Made by a program: the position numbers and the translations under genes. Below are positions 1 to 6,431 of a DNA stretch of 30,187 bases, one piece after another. Every line of letters starts with the position of its first letter. The first letter of the stretch is position 1. Source of the stretch: Rhodobacteraceae bacterium UBA6197 (GTDB lineage Bacteria; Pseudomonadota; Alphaproteobacteria; Rhodobacterales; Rhodobacteraceae); contig DISZ01000016.1 in the NCBI GenBank assembly GCA_002422085.1, positions 40,143 to 70,329 on the forward strand. Reading direction: 5' to 3'. Below the pieces are notes generated by a model. The model did no database searches, was not told the origin of the DNA, and was given only the letters and a program-made list of their open reading frames with translations.

Positions 1-18
1 CGCGAAAGCGTTCTCCCG

Positions 19-40
19 ATCCGGCCGTAGCCGGATTTTC
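19..40 (+). terminator. Candidate Rho-independent terminator
   Basis: A perfect 7-bp stem (ATCCGGC, loop CGTA, GCCGGAT) runs directly into TTTTC. On the plus strand it would end a transcript entering from the left of the window. The stem is short and the T tract is only four bases, so it may be just a hairpin left at the edge of the IS remnant that follows. Confidence 0.4.
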
Positions 41-151
41 TCGTTGTATTCGGGGGTTATGCGGGTGGGGCTGAGCACCGGCCTCTGTGCCAGGAGGCCC
101 GGAAGCGGTCTCTCAGGGCCGATATTCTCTGGACCTCATGACTGCGAAGTT

Positions 152-772
152 CGGTCGATCGCCTATCACATGAAGTCCACACGGTTCCCGGCATACAAGG
201 ACCTCTCCGGCTTTGACTTTGCGACCCGTGAGATCAATGAGGCTACCGTCCGGACTCTGCATCGCTGCGAGTTCATGGATGGTGCCCAGAATGTCGTTCT
301 GATCGGTGGCCCGGGCACTGGAAAAACCCACGTTGCAACGGCCGTCGGCGTTCAGGCCATTGAGCATCATCGCCGCAAGGTCCGTTTCTTCTCAACCATC
401 GAACTGGTCAACGCCCTCGAACAGGAAAAGGCCGAGGGCAAGGCAGGCCAGATCGCCGAGGCCATGACCAAGCTCGACCTCGTGATCCTCGATGAGCTGG
501 GATACCTGCCGTTCAGCGCCTCTGGTGGGGCATTGCTGTTCCACCTCCTGAGCAAGCTTTATGAACGCACCAGCGTCGTCATCACAACCAACCTCAGCTT
601 CAGCGAATGGGCCACGGTCTTTGGCGACGCAAAGATGACCACGGCCTTGCTCGACCGCCTCACCCACAGATGCCACAACCTTGAGACCGGCAACGACAGC
701 TTCCGCTTCACGGCCAGTTCAGCGGTAGCCAAAACAAAAAGGGAGACCACGCATGTCTTGACCCCAGCATAA
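152..772 (+). pseudogene. istB: Truncated IS21-family IstB helper ATPase
   Basis: This encodes about 206 residues of an IstB-type AAA+ ATPase, the helper that regulates the IstA transposase of IS21-family elements. The Walker A motif GGPGTGKTH and the Walker B stretch LVILDELGYLP are intact, as is the C-terminal LLDRLTHRCH segment. IstB-like sequence begins only at RSIAYHMKSTRFPAYKDL. The roughly 50-60 N-terminal residues normal in IstB are missing and are replaced by unrelated codons in the same frame, which remains open back to about 44. No istA is present upstream. The element is therefore a 5'-truncated, non-autonomous relic. The reading frame after the truncation is undamaged, so the event may be fairly recent, or an internal ATG at 171 may still be used. 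Confidence 0.85.
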
Positions 773-845
773 CCCGCAGAACATAATCGACAGGCGGGTC
801 AATTCTCGATGAAAAACCCGGGTCACGTCTGGGTGCAAATCAACA
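152..845 (+). mobile_element. IS21-family element remnant, right end present
   Basis: The remnant runs from the truncated istB to a right end near 845. Downstream of the istB stop the sequence has the layout of an IS21-type terminus: a GGGTCA stretch near 797, a second copy in CGGGTCACGTCTGG, and a terminal CAACA at 841-845. The left end and istA are absent, so no pair of terminal repeats or target-site duplication can be read inside the window. The 3' boundary is judged by similarity to IS21 ends known from memory and could be off by a few bases. Confidence 0.65.
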
Positions 846-1204
846 GGCAAGACAACTGCGCATGGCTCGGACACGAAATTGGCGACCGCGATCAGCAATC
901 TGAACGCCCGAATAGCCGTCGCCTCGGGCATTCCGCGTCGGCATCTCTGAGTCGCTGTTGCATCAAAAGGCCCGCAATCCATGGCGTTTGAAGCTGTTCG
1001 CCATCGCCTCGGCAGCATCTCTGTCGGGTTTGCCACGGAACAGGCCGTTCGTCTTCTGCGCGGGGTTTCGGCCCCATATGGAGACGCTGATTGCGGCATC
1101 GCACGATGCCGTATGGACAGAGACATCCGCCAACATATAGCGTCTTGCTATCTGGCGGCACGTCTTCAGCCGAAAAATCTGAATAGCAGGAATGATACGA
1201 CCGA
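846..1204. other. Intergenic stretch with no recognisable gene
   Basis: About 360 bases lie between the IS21 right end and the glycosyltransferase gene. Reading frames exist on both strands, but none has a recognisable domain or a ribosome binding site. It presumably contains the promoter for the downstream operon, although no convincing -35/-10 pair was identified. An AGGAA at 1188-1192 is the probable Shine-Dalgarno for the gene starting at 1205. Confidence 0.5.
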
Positions 1205-2215
1205 ATGCCCTCGACGCCTGCACCGAACGCGACCCCGACACGCAGCCTGATTTCCGTCGTCATACCATGTCTGGACGAGGAAGACGTCTTGCCCGAGACG
1301 CTCTCGCGCCTTGACGCGTTAAGTCAGGGTCAGCCAGATTGCGATTTCGAGTTTCTTTTCATTGATGATGGGTCGCGCGATGAGACGCTACCGTTCTTGC
1401 GGAGGGCTGCGATGGCTGACCCGCGTTTGCGCGTCATCTGCCTCTCGCGCAACTTTGGCCAGCAACTTGCCGTCACCGCCGGGATCGACCGCGCCCGTGG
1501 CGATGCCGTCGTGCTGATGGACAGTGACCTTCAGGATCCACCCGAAGTAGTCGCGAAGATGATCGCCCGTTGGCGCGAAGGCTTTGATGTTGTTTACGGT
1601 ATTCGCGCCTCGCGGAGGGGGGATGGCTGGTTCAAGCGCAGCACCGCACGTGGGTTCGCTGTTGTAATGAACGGTCTTTCAGACATTCCCATCCCAAGCG
1701 ATGCCGGGGACTTCCGCTTGATGAACCGCTCGGTCGTAGAAGTGCTGAAACAAATGCCGGAACGTCATCGTTTCTTGCGCGGGATGGTGGCCTGGACTGG
1801 TTTTCGCCAGACCGCGCTACCCTATGACCGGCCCGAACGCTTTGCTGGAAGGACCAAATATCCTTTTCGCAAGATGCTGCGCTATGCGCTGGATGGCGTG
1901 CTGTCGTTTTCGACCAAGCCGCTTCAAGTTTCTATCGGCCTCGGCCTGGTGTCGGCGGGGTTGGCAATCATGGGCATCTTCTATGCACTGGCGATGCGGA
2001 TACTCACCTCGGTCTGGGTCGAGGGTTGGACCGCGCTGATGATCGCCGTCTTGTTTCTGGGCGGGGTGCAGTTGGTGTCTTTGGGAATTATCGGAGAGTA
2101 TATCGGGCGCATTTACGGGGAAGTGCAGCGCAGGCCGCTATATGTGGTGCGCGAGATGATCGGCTTTGACGAGCCGTCAGAAAAGGGTGGCGGCAGCGTC
2201 GAGTGGAACCGTTGA
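1205..2215 (+). CDS. GT2 polyprenyl-phosphate glycosyltransferase (GtrB/DPM1-like)
   Basis: This 336-residue family 2 glycosyltransferase is of the GtrB/ArnC/dolichol-phosphate-mannose-synthase type. Such enzymes transfer a sugar from a nucleotide donor to a polyprenyl phosphate on the cytoplasmic face of the inner membrane. The GT-A domain fills about residues 15-235 and shows VVIPCLDEE, FIDDGSRDE, SRNFGQQLAVTAG and the metal-binding DSDLQDPPE. Two hydrophobic helices follow (about 240-262 and 277-300), ending in the typical GEYIGRIYGEVQRRPLYVV tail. The ATG at 1205 has AGGAA about 12 bases upstream. The stop overlaps the GTG start of the next gene, so the two are probably translationally coupled. 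The sugar cannot be deduced. A role supplying lipid-linked sugar to the GT39-like proteins farther along the window is inference. Confidence 0.92.
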   Translation: MPSTPAPNATPTRSLISVVIPCLDEEDVLPETLSRLDALSQGQPDCDFEFLFIDDGSRDETLPFLRRAAMADPRLRVICLSRNFGQQLAVTAGIDRARGDAVVLMDSDLQDPPEVVAKMIARWREGFDVVYGIRASRRGDGWFKRSTARGFAVVMNGLSDIPIPSDAGDFRLMNRSVVEVLKQMPERHRFLRGMVAWTGFRQTALPYDRPERFAGRTKYPFRKMLRYALDGVLSFSTKPLQVSIGLGLVSAGLAIMGIFYALAMRILTSVWVEGWTALMIAVLFLGGVQLVSLGIIGEYIGRIYGEVQRRPLYVVREMIGFDEPSEKGGGSVEWNR

Positions 2216-3201
2216 GGCGCAGTCTGCACTTTGCGTCCGGCCTTGTGCTGGCGGGAGTGTTCCTTTGGCTGACCCTGCGGCACGTGGACGGCGCAAGCCT
2301 TGGTGCGGCGATGCGGCAGTTATCGCCTGCCTGGATGGTCGCGGCGCCGGTGATGTTGGCGCTTGGCTATGGATGCCGGGTGTTGCGCTGGCGGATGATG
2401 CTGCGCCCCCATAATCCCGAACTCGGGTTCGGGCGTTGTGGCGTGGCCCTCGTCGCATCGATCGCGGTGAACAACCTGCTGCCCTTGCGGGCGGGGGACG
2501 TGTTGCGCTGTTTTGGCTTTTCCGGCTGGCTCAAGGTATCCCCCGGCCCGGTTCTGGCCACGGTGCTGGTGGAACGCCTGCTCGATCTTTCGACCCTTGT
2601 TCTGGCGCTGGCGCTGGCGCTTTGGTGGTTCGCGCTGGATGGCGCAGCGCTGGGTCTGGCCCGATCGGGCAGTGTAATTCTGGGCACTATCGGAGCAACG
2701 GCGTTCTTGCTGTTGTGGCGCCCGCAGCTTCTGATCCCGCTGTTTGCGGGAGTCATGCGTCTCGCCGCCGGAATCGGATCGGCAACCAGCGCAAAGGCCG
2801 AAGCCATAATTTCCCCTCTGCTCGCGACGCTGATCAGCCTGTCCGGCCGGCGGGCCATGCCTTCGCTGATGGGTTGGTCGGCGCTTGTCTGGCTGTTCGA
2901 GGGCGCAACCTACTGGACCGTCGCCCGCGCCATGACAGCCCTTCCGCTGCCCGGTGCATCCTGGCTTGTCATGCCGGTCGGCACTTTGTCCACGCTGTTG
3001 CCATCGACCCCCGGCCATGTGGGAACCTTCGATTATTTCGCCCAGACCGCCGCTATGGCCGTGGGCAATCCACTTGCCGAGGCTACAGCCTTTATCCTGA
3101 TCGTTCATGTTGCGCTATGGCTGCCCACCACCGTGACGGGCGGCATCTGCCTTGTGGTCTGGGCGATCGCCAGCAGATCCGGACCGGGAGTGCGGCGATG
3201 A
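2203..3201 (+). CDS. LPTM/UPF0104 (AglD/YbhN-like) integral membrane protein
   Basis: This 332-residue polytopic membrane protein belongs to the lysylphosphatidylglycerol synthase transmembrane-region family (UPF0104, PF03706). Family landmarks are NNLLPLRAGDVLRCF near residue 87 and the C-terminal PSTPGHVGTFDYF block near 267 followed by two hydrophobic helices. The family includes the membrane domain of MprF and archaeal AglD, and many members sit in glycan clusters, where a lipid-flipping or transport role is suspected but mostly unproven. The start is a GTG at 2203 that lies inside the 3' end of the glycosyltransferase gene (13-bp overlap). The stop overlaps the ATG of the next gene (ATGA). 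This places it firmly in a three-gene operon. Moving the polyprenyl-sugar made by its neighbour is an inference from context. Confidence 0.85.
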   Translation: MEPLRRSLHFASGLVLAGVFLWLTLRHVDGASLGAAMRQLSPAWMVAAPVMLALGYGCRVLRWRMMLRPHNPELGFGRCGVALVASIAVNNLLPLRAGDVLRCFGFSGWLKVSPGPVLATVLVERLLDLSTLVLALALALWWFALDGAALGLARSGSVILGTIGATAFLLLWRPQLLIPLFAGVMRLAAGIGSATSAKAEAIISPLLATLISLSGRRAMPSLMGWSALVWLFEGATYWTVARAMTALPLPGASWLVMPVGTLSTLLPSTPGHVGTFDYFAQTAAMAVGNPLAEATAFILIVHVALWLPTTVTGGICLVVWAIASRSGPGVRR

Positions 3202-4514
3202 CGCGCTATACCATCATCGGCGCGGGCTTCTCTGGCCTTTCAGCCGCGCGCGATCTCGCCCGTGCGGGCCATCCTGTTACGGTGATCGAGGCCGACGCCC
3301 ATGTTGGCGGGCTTGCCGGTTCATTTGCCCCCGATCCTGCAATCGGAGGTGATATGCTGGACCGGTTCTATCACCATTGGTTCACCTCGGACCGCGACGT
3401 GATGGAGCTGATCGATGAGCTAGGTCTGTCGGATCAGGTAACGGTAGAACCCAGCCTGACCGGTGTCTGGTTCAACAACCGCACTTTGCGCCTGTCAACT
3501 CCGCTGGATCTATTACGCTTTCCCGCTCTGCCCTTGCTTGACCGCTTGCGCCTTGGCCTTTTGACCTTGCGGGTGCGCCGCATCAGCGATTGGCGTGCGC
3601 TGGAATCCCTGACTGCCGAGGAATGGCTGCGTGCCATGGGGGGCGACAGGGTCTGGCGGGTGATCTGGGAACCTCTCTTAAGGGGCAAATTCGGTCGCCA
3701 CGCCGACCAGATCTCGGCGGTATGGATATGGAACAAGCTAAAGCTACGTGGCGGGTCGCGTGGCAAGGGCGGGGCCGAGCATCTGGCCTATGTCCGTGGC
3801 TCGTTCGCGCGGGTCGCAGAAGCGATGGCGGCCGATATCCGCGCCCATGGTGGCATCGTGAAAACCGGTGCTCCGGTCCAACGGTTGACGCCTCAAGACA
3901 ACGGCGACTGGCTCATCGAAGGCGAATGGGGCTGCGCAAGCGCGGAGGCGGTCATCGCCACGCCCGCCCCGCCAGTGGTCGCGGGGATGATCAGCCACTG
4001 GGCCCCGCCGAGCGATCTGGCCGGGTTGACGCGCATTTCCTACCTTGCAAACCTTTGTCTGGTTCTGGAACTGGATCGGTCTCTTGGTGCCACCTACTGG
4101 TTGAATGTAAACGATCCGACATTTCCCTTCGTCGGAGTGATCGAACATACGAACTTTCAGGATCCCGCGCATTATGGTGGGCGCCATATCGTATATTTGT
4201 CGCGCTATCTGCCGCAGGGCGATCCGCTGCTGTCTCTGCCCGACGCAGGCGTTCTGGACTTTGCGCTACCGTATCTGCAACGCATGTTCCCGGCGTTTCA
4301 ACCCTCTTGGATCCGGCGCCATCACGTGTGGCGCGCGCCCTGGGCGCAGCCTCTGGTCGAACAGCACTATTCCTCCTTGATCCCACCCGAAGACGGACCC
4401 TTGCCCGGCCTTTACTTGTGCTCGATGGCGCAGATCTACCCCGAAGACCGGGGCACCAACTATGCCATCCGCCAAGGCCGCAAACTGGCGGCACGGCTAC
4501 TGTCCGGAAGCTGA
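3198..4514 (+). CDS. FAD-dependent amine-oxidase-like oxidoreductase
   Basis: This 438-residue flavoprotein belongs to the amine oxidase/protoporphyrinogen oxidase/UDP-galactopyranose-mutase-like superfamily. The N-terminal dinucleotide-binding fold is clear: GAGFSGLSAARDLARAGH, then VIEADAHVGGLAGS. A second FAD-contacting region near the C terminus includes DRGTNYAIRQGRKLA. WEPLLRGKFG and VWIWNKLKLRGG are typical of the NAD(P)/FAD-dependent members found beside GtrB-type glycosyltransferases. The ATG at 3198 overlaps the upstream stop by 4 bases (ATGA), which fixes the start and implies coupling. The reaction is unknown; sugar-lipid oxidation or ring contraction is possible but unsupported by any specific residue seen. 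The gene ends exactly where the IS3 remnant begins, but its C-terminal helix looks complete. Confidence 0.88.
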   Translation: MTRYTIIGAGFSGLSAARDLARAGHPVTVIEADAHVGGLAGSFAPDPAIGGDMLDRFYHHWFTSDRDVMELIDELGLSDQVTVEPSLTGVWFNNRTLRLSTPLDLLRFPALPLLDRLRLGLLTLRVRRISDWRALESLTAEEWLRAMGGDRVWRVIWEPLLRGKFGRHADQISAVWIWNKLKLRGGSRGKGGAEHLAYVRGSFARVAEAMAADIRAHGGIVKTGAPVQRLTPQDNGDWLIEGEWGCASAEAVIATPAPPVVAGMISHWAPPSDLAGLTRISYLANLCLVLELDRSLGATYWLNVNDPTFPFVGVIEHTNFQDPAHYGGRHIVYLSRYLPQGDPLLSLPDAGVLDFALPYLQRMFPAFQPSWIRRHHVWRAPWAQPLVEQHYSSLIPPEDGPLPGLYLCSMAQIYPEDRGTNYAIRQGRKLAARLLSGS

Positions 4515-5202
4515 ACGTGGGTCCCCCTCGTTCTGGTGTTTGACCGTGACCTTACCTTGGCCGACACCCGCAAGAGCGACGGGTTGCCCGCCTGACCGTT
4601 GCCTTGCCCCGTGGATCTGACCTGCCGTTGAACCCCGCGCCGCGCGACCTTGCACAACAGGCCCTGCAACAGGGGCGCAAGGGCTTCGTGATCGCCCATT
4701 TCGGCGGGTTTGGGCATGGGGGCTGGCGCGGAGCTTTGCGGGTTGCGCAGCGCCAGGCCCCGTTGCGGGGCGACGGTCTTGGCAAACTCGGCGGGCATTC
4801 GGTGTTGTAATCAGCGCGCCAGGCGGCCAGCGTGACGCGGGCATGATGCGGGGACGGGAACAGGGTTTCGTTCAGAAGTTCATCGCGCAGCCGCCCGTTG
4901 AAGCTTTCGATGAAGGTATTCTGGGTCGGCTTTCCCCCTCTCGCGGTTTGCAGGCAAACCGCTGCCGGGCAGCGGGGCGCAATGTAGTGCCAGTCAAACT
5001 TGCGATCATCCACGAACTTCAGGATTGGTTTCGAGGTGAACTCTGTTCCGTTGTCGCTGACTATCATGCCAAGGATGCCGCGGGCTTCAAATAGCGTTGC
5101 CAGATCCCGCGCCCCTTTGCCCCCGACAGCGGCGTGTCGGCGATCCGGGCGAGGCAGGCGAGCCACAACTACTTTAGAGCAGCAGGCCAAGAGACCGATC
5201 AA
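4515..5202 (-). pseudogene. Degraded IS3-family transposase (OrfB, rve integrase core)
   Basis: The minus strand encodes the second half of an IS3-family DDE transposase. Landmarks are SGAKGARDLATLF, the catalytic-Asp block GMIVSDNGTEFTSKPILKF, FDWHYIAP, then KPTQNTFIESFNGRLRDELLNE with the catalytic Glu, and a PAEFAKTVAP tail. The gene is broken in at least three ways. The N-terminal half is missing. The frame shifts near 5120 (IADTPLSGA and GARDLATLF lie in different frames) and again near 4815 (YNTE and PAEFAK lie in different frames). Thirteen extra codons interrupt WHYIAP/GKPTQN. Distal sequence down to about 4515 is probably the IS 3' end, but no inverted-repeat pair could be matched. 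Confidence 0.85.
4943..4975. repeat. Double-hairpin palindromic insert inside the transposase relic
   Basis: Two abutting perfect palindromes share their middle bases: GCGGTTTGC-AG-GCAAACCGC (4943-4962) and CCGCTGCC-G-GGCAGCGG (4959-4975). They sit inside a 39-base block, about 4936-4974, that has no counterpart in intact IS3 transposases. The block adds 13 codons without changing the frame at that point. The form resembles REP-like or Rickettsia-palindromic-element-like insertions. Only one copy is seen in the window. Confidence 0.6.
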
Positions 5203-5900
5203 ACGCGACGTGCTATGATAAGTAGTCTGCCAGCGCTTGTCGTGTTCTGCCTGATCGGTCCGGCGATCTATCCGACCAATGATATTTTGGACCTACCGAT
5301 GATTGGCGCCAGCCCTGCAACCGGCGCCGGCCAATTGCCGCAAGAAAACCAGAGGCAGACGCAAGCCCTCTGGCCTGTTTGACTTTGGTTGTGGCGGGGT
5401 TGTTTCTTGGATCGAGGCCTGCCCTGTCTGGATGGCTGGCGGCGGTGACGGTGGTCTATTCAGTCTTCGCACCCACCTATTTGAAATGGTTGAAACGCGA
5501 CGCTTTCTCGATCTGGCCAGGCCAGGAATTTCTTACTGCCCGTGCGTCATGGCCGGGGGCGGGGCGGCGGAGATCGAGCCGTCCGGCTGGCTTCTGGCAC
5601 ATTCCCCTTTTACGTCTCTGGCCTCCACCAAGCGCATCGCCGAATTCGTGGAGTCTGCCGTACGGGTGGCGAGGGATCGTCCGGCGCAGCGACCGGTCGG
5701 GCGATCATCTTCCCGTCACGGCCTTGGGTGCGGCCACGGCGTTTGGCGCTGTGTTAGTGCTCATGGTCTGCGCTGGTGATGTTGCGGTCACGCCACTTTG
5801 CGTTCGTCCCGTCCTGATCATTTTCGCATGCCACGGCAGCACAAGCAGGGTGCTTGCCTTCGGCATCGCCTGTCACTGATATTTACCGTCGACTGAAAGG
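5203..5900. other. Degraded sequence with hydrophobic ORF fragments, no assignable gene
   Basis: About 700 bases lie between the transposase relic and the 3' end of the Pro/Thr-repeat gene. The plus strand has short hydrophobic stretches, for example ISSLPALVVFCLIGPAIYP (from about 5221), LAAVTVVYSVFAPTYLKWL (from about 5430) and ALGAATAFGAVLVLMVCAG (from about 5720). They fall in different frames and are joined by low-complexity codons. This looks like a decayed membrane-protein gene, but no family could be recognised. Confidence 0.4.
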
Positions 5901-5906
5901 TCAGTC
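5891..5906 (-). terminator. Hairpin over the stop codon of the Pro/Thr-repeat gene
   Basis: GACTGA-AAGG-TCAGTC forms a perfect 6-bp stem with a 4-base loop and contains the stop codon of the minus-strand gene ending at 5901. No T tract follows on the minus strand. It may stabilise the 3' end of the message or act as a weak terminator. Confidence 0.3.
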
Positions 5907-6296
5907 CGGTTTCCGACGCGCCCAGAACAGCAACCCACCAAGTGCGGCCAGGGCAACCAACAAAAGCCAAGGTACCGAACCGCCCGGCCCACCAATTCCC
6001 GGCACCACCGGCACGTCAACCGGTGTGGCCGTAACGGCGGTGGTCGGTGTTACAGTACCGGTTGGTGTAGCCGTGGGTGCGGCGGTTGGTGTAGCCGTGG
6101 GTGCGGCGGTTGGCGTGGCCGTAGGTACGGCGGTGGGCGTGGCCGTAGGTACGACGGTGGGCGTGGGTGTCACCACAACAGTAGGCGTCGGACTGCCTGT
6201 CGGGGTTGGGACCACGGTTTGCGCCATAACAGCCGTGCCAAGGGCTGCGCAGGCAAGACCCAAACACAAAGAATTAACAATACCAGCCTTAGCCAT
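5901..6296 (-). CDS. Pro/Thr-repeat secreted protein with C-terminal sorting-like tail
   Basis: This 131-residue protein has three parts. Residues 1-26 form a signal peptide (hydrophobic LCLGLACAALGTAVMAQ). About residues 27-95 are almost entirely Pro, Thr, Val and Ala, with four near-identical eight-residue repeats of the V/A-PTATPTA type. The C terminus has VPVVPGIGGPGGSVP, a hydrophobic helix (WLLLVALAALGGLLFWA) and the basic end RRKPD. That motif-helix-basic layout is shared by exosortase and sortase substrates, and an exosortase-family gene lies upstream on the same strand. The Thr density suggests an O-glycosylated stalk. The ATG at 6296 is chosen because GGGGGAGG lies about 8 bases upstream and the signal peptide starts there; an in-frame ATG at 6329 lacks this. 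Function is unknown and the substrate role is inference. Confidence 0.8.
   Translation of the reverse strand: MAKAGIVNSLCLGLACAALGTAVMAQTVVPTPTGSPTPTVVVTPTPTVVPTATPTAVPTATPTAAPTATPTAAPTATPTGTVTPTTAVTATPVDVPVVPGIGGPGGSVPWLLLVALAALGGLLFWARRKPD
6061..6156. repeat. Four tandem 24-bp units encoding Pro/Thr repeats
   Basis: Units at 6061-6084 and 6085-6108 are identical. Those at 6109-6132 and 6133-6156 differ from them by a few bases. A decayed fifth unit follows to about 6180. Each unit encodes eight residues, so gain or loss of a unit preserves the reading frame and changes only the stalk length. Confidence 0.85.
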
Positions 6297-6341
6297 CAAC
6301 ACAGCCTCCCCCAAAGGAACCCTCAGCATGCAAACAAGGTA

Positions 6342-6373
6342 GCAGCCCTTTTCCCCCTAAGGCAATGGGCTGC
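6342..6373 (-). promoter_or_regulatory. Inverted repeat and possible promoter upstream of the Pro/Thr-repeat gene
   Basis: A 7-bp perfect inverted repeat (GCAGCCC at 6342-6348, GGGCTGC at 6367-6373) lies in the 135-base gap between the DUF2298 gene and the Pro/Thr-repeat gene. On the minus strand a loose TTGCCT/TACCTT pair with an 18-base spacer overlaps it. This may give the last gene its own transcription or act as an attenuator. The match to promoter consensus is poor. Confidence 0.25.
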
Positions 6374-6431
6374 AAAGAACGCTTCGGTCCACTTCCCGGG
6401 ATTGCGGTACTTTTTTACTCTTGGGACCGTC

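Noticed and set aside
846..1204. Minus-strand frames (719-1126 and 892-1263) considered as an IS transposase remnant.
   Set aside because: No catalytic or DNA-binding motif could be identified in any frame.
2436..3197. Extension of the FAD oxidoreductase frame about 250 codons upstream.
   Set aside because: This stretch lies antiphase within the LPTM gene and has Arg/Pro/Ala-rich shadow composition. The flavin-binding fold starts at the ATG at 3198.
6061..6156. The tandem array considered as a CRISPR.
   Set aside because: Units abut without spacers and encode an in-frame peptide repeat. No cas gene is present.
5901..6296. Classification of the Pro/Thr protein as a PEP-CTERM, VPLPA-CTERM or LPXTG protein.
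   Set aside because: The C-terminal motif is VPGIGGPGGSVP and does not match those signals; only the general tripartite layout is shared.
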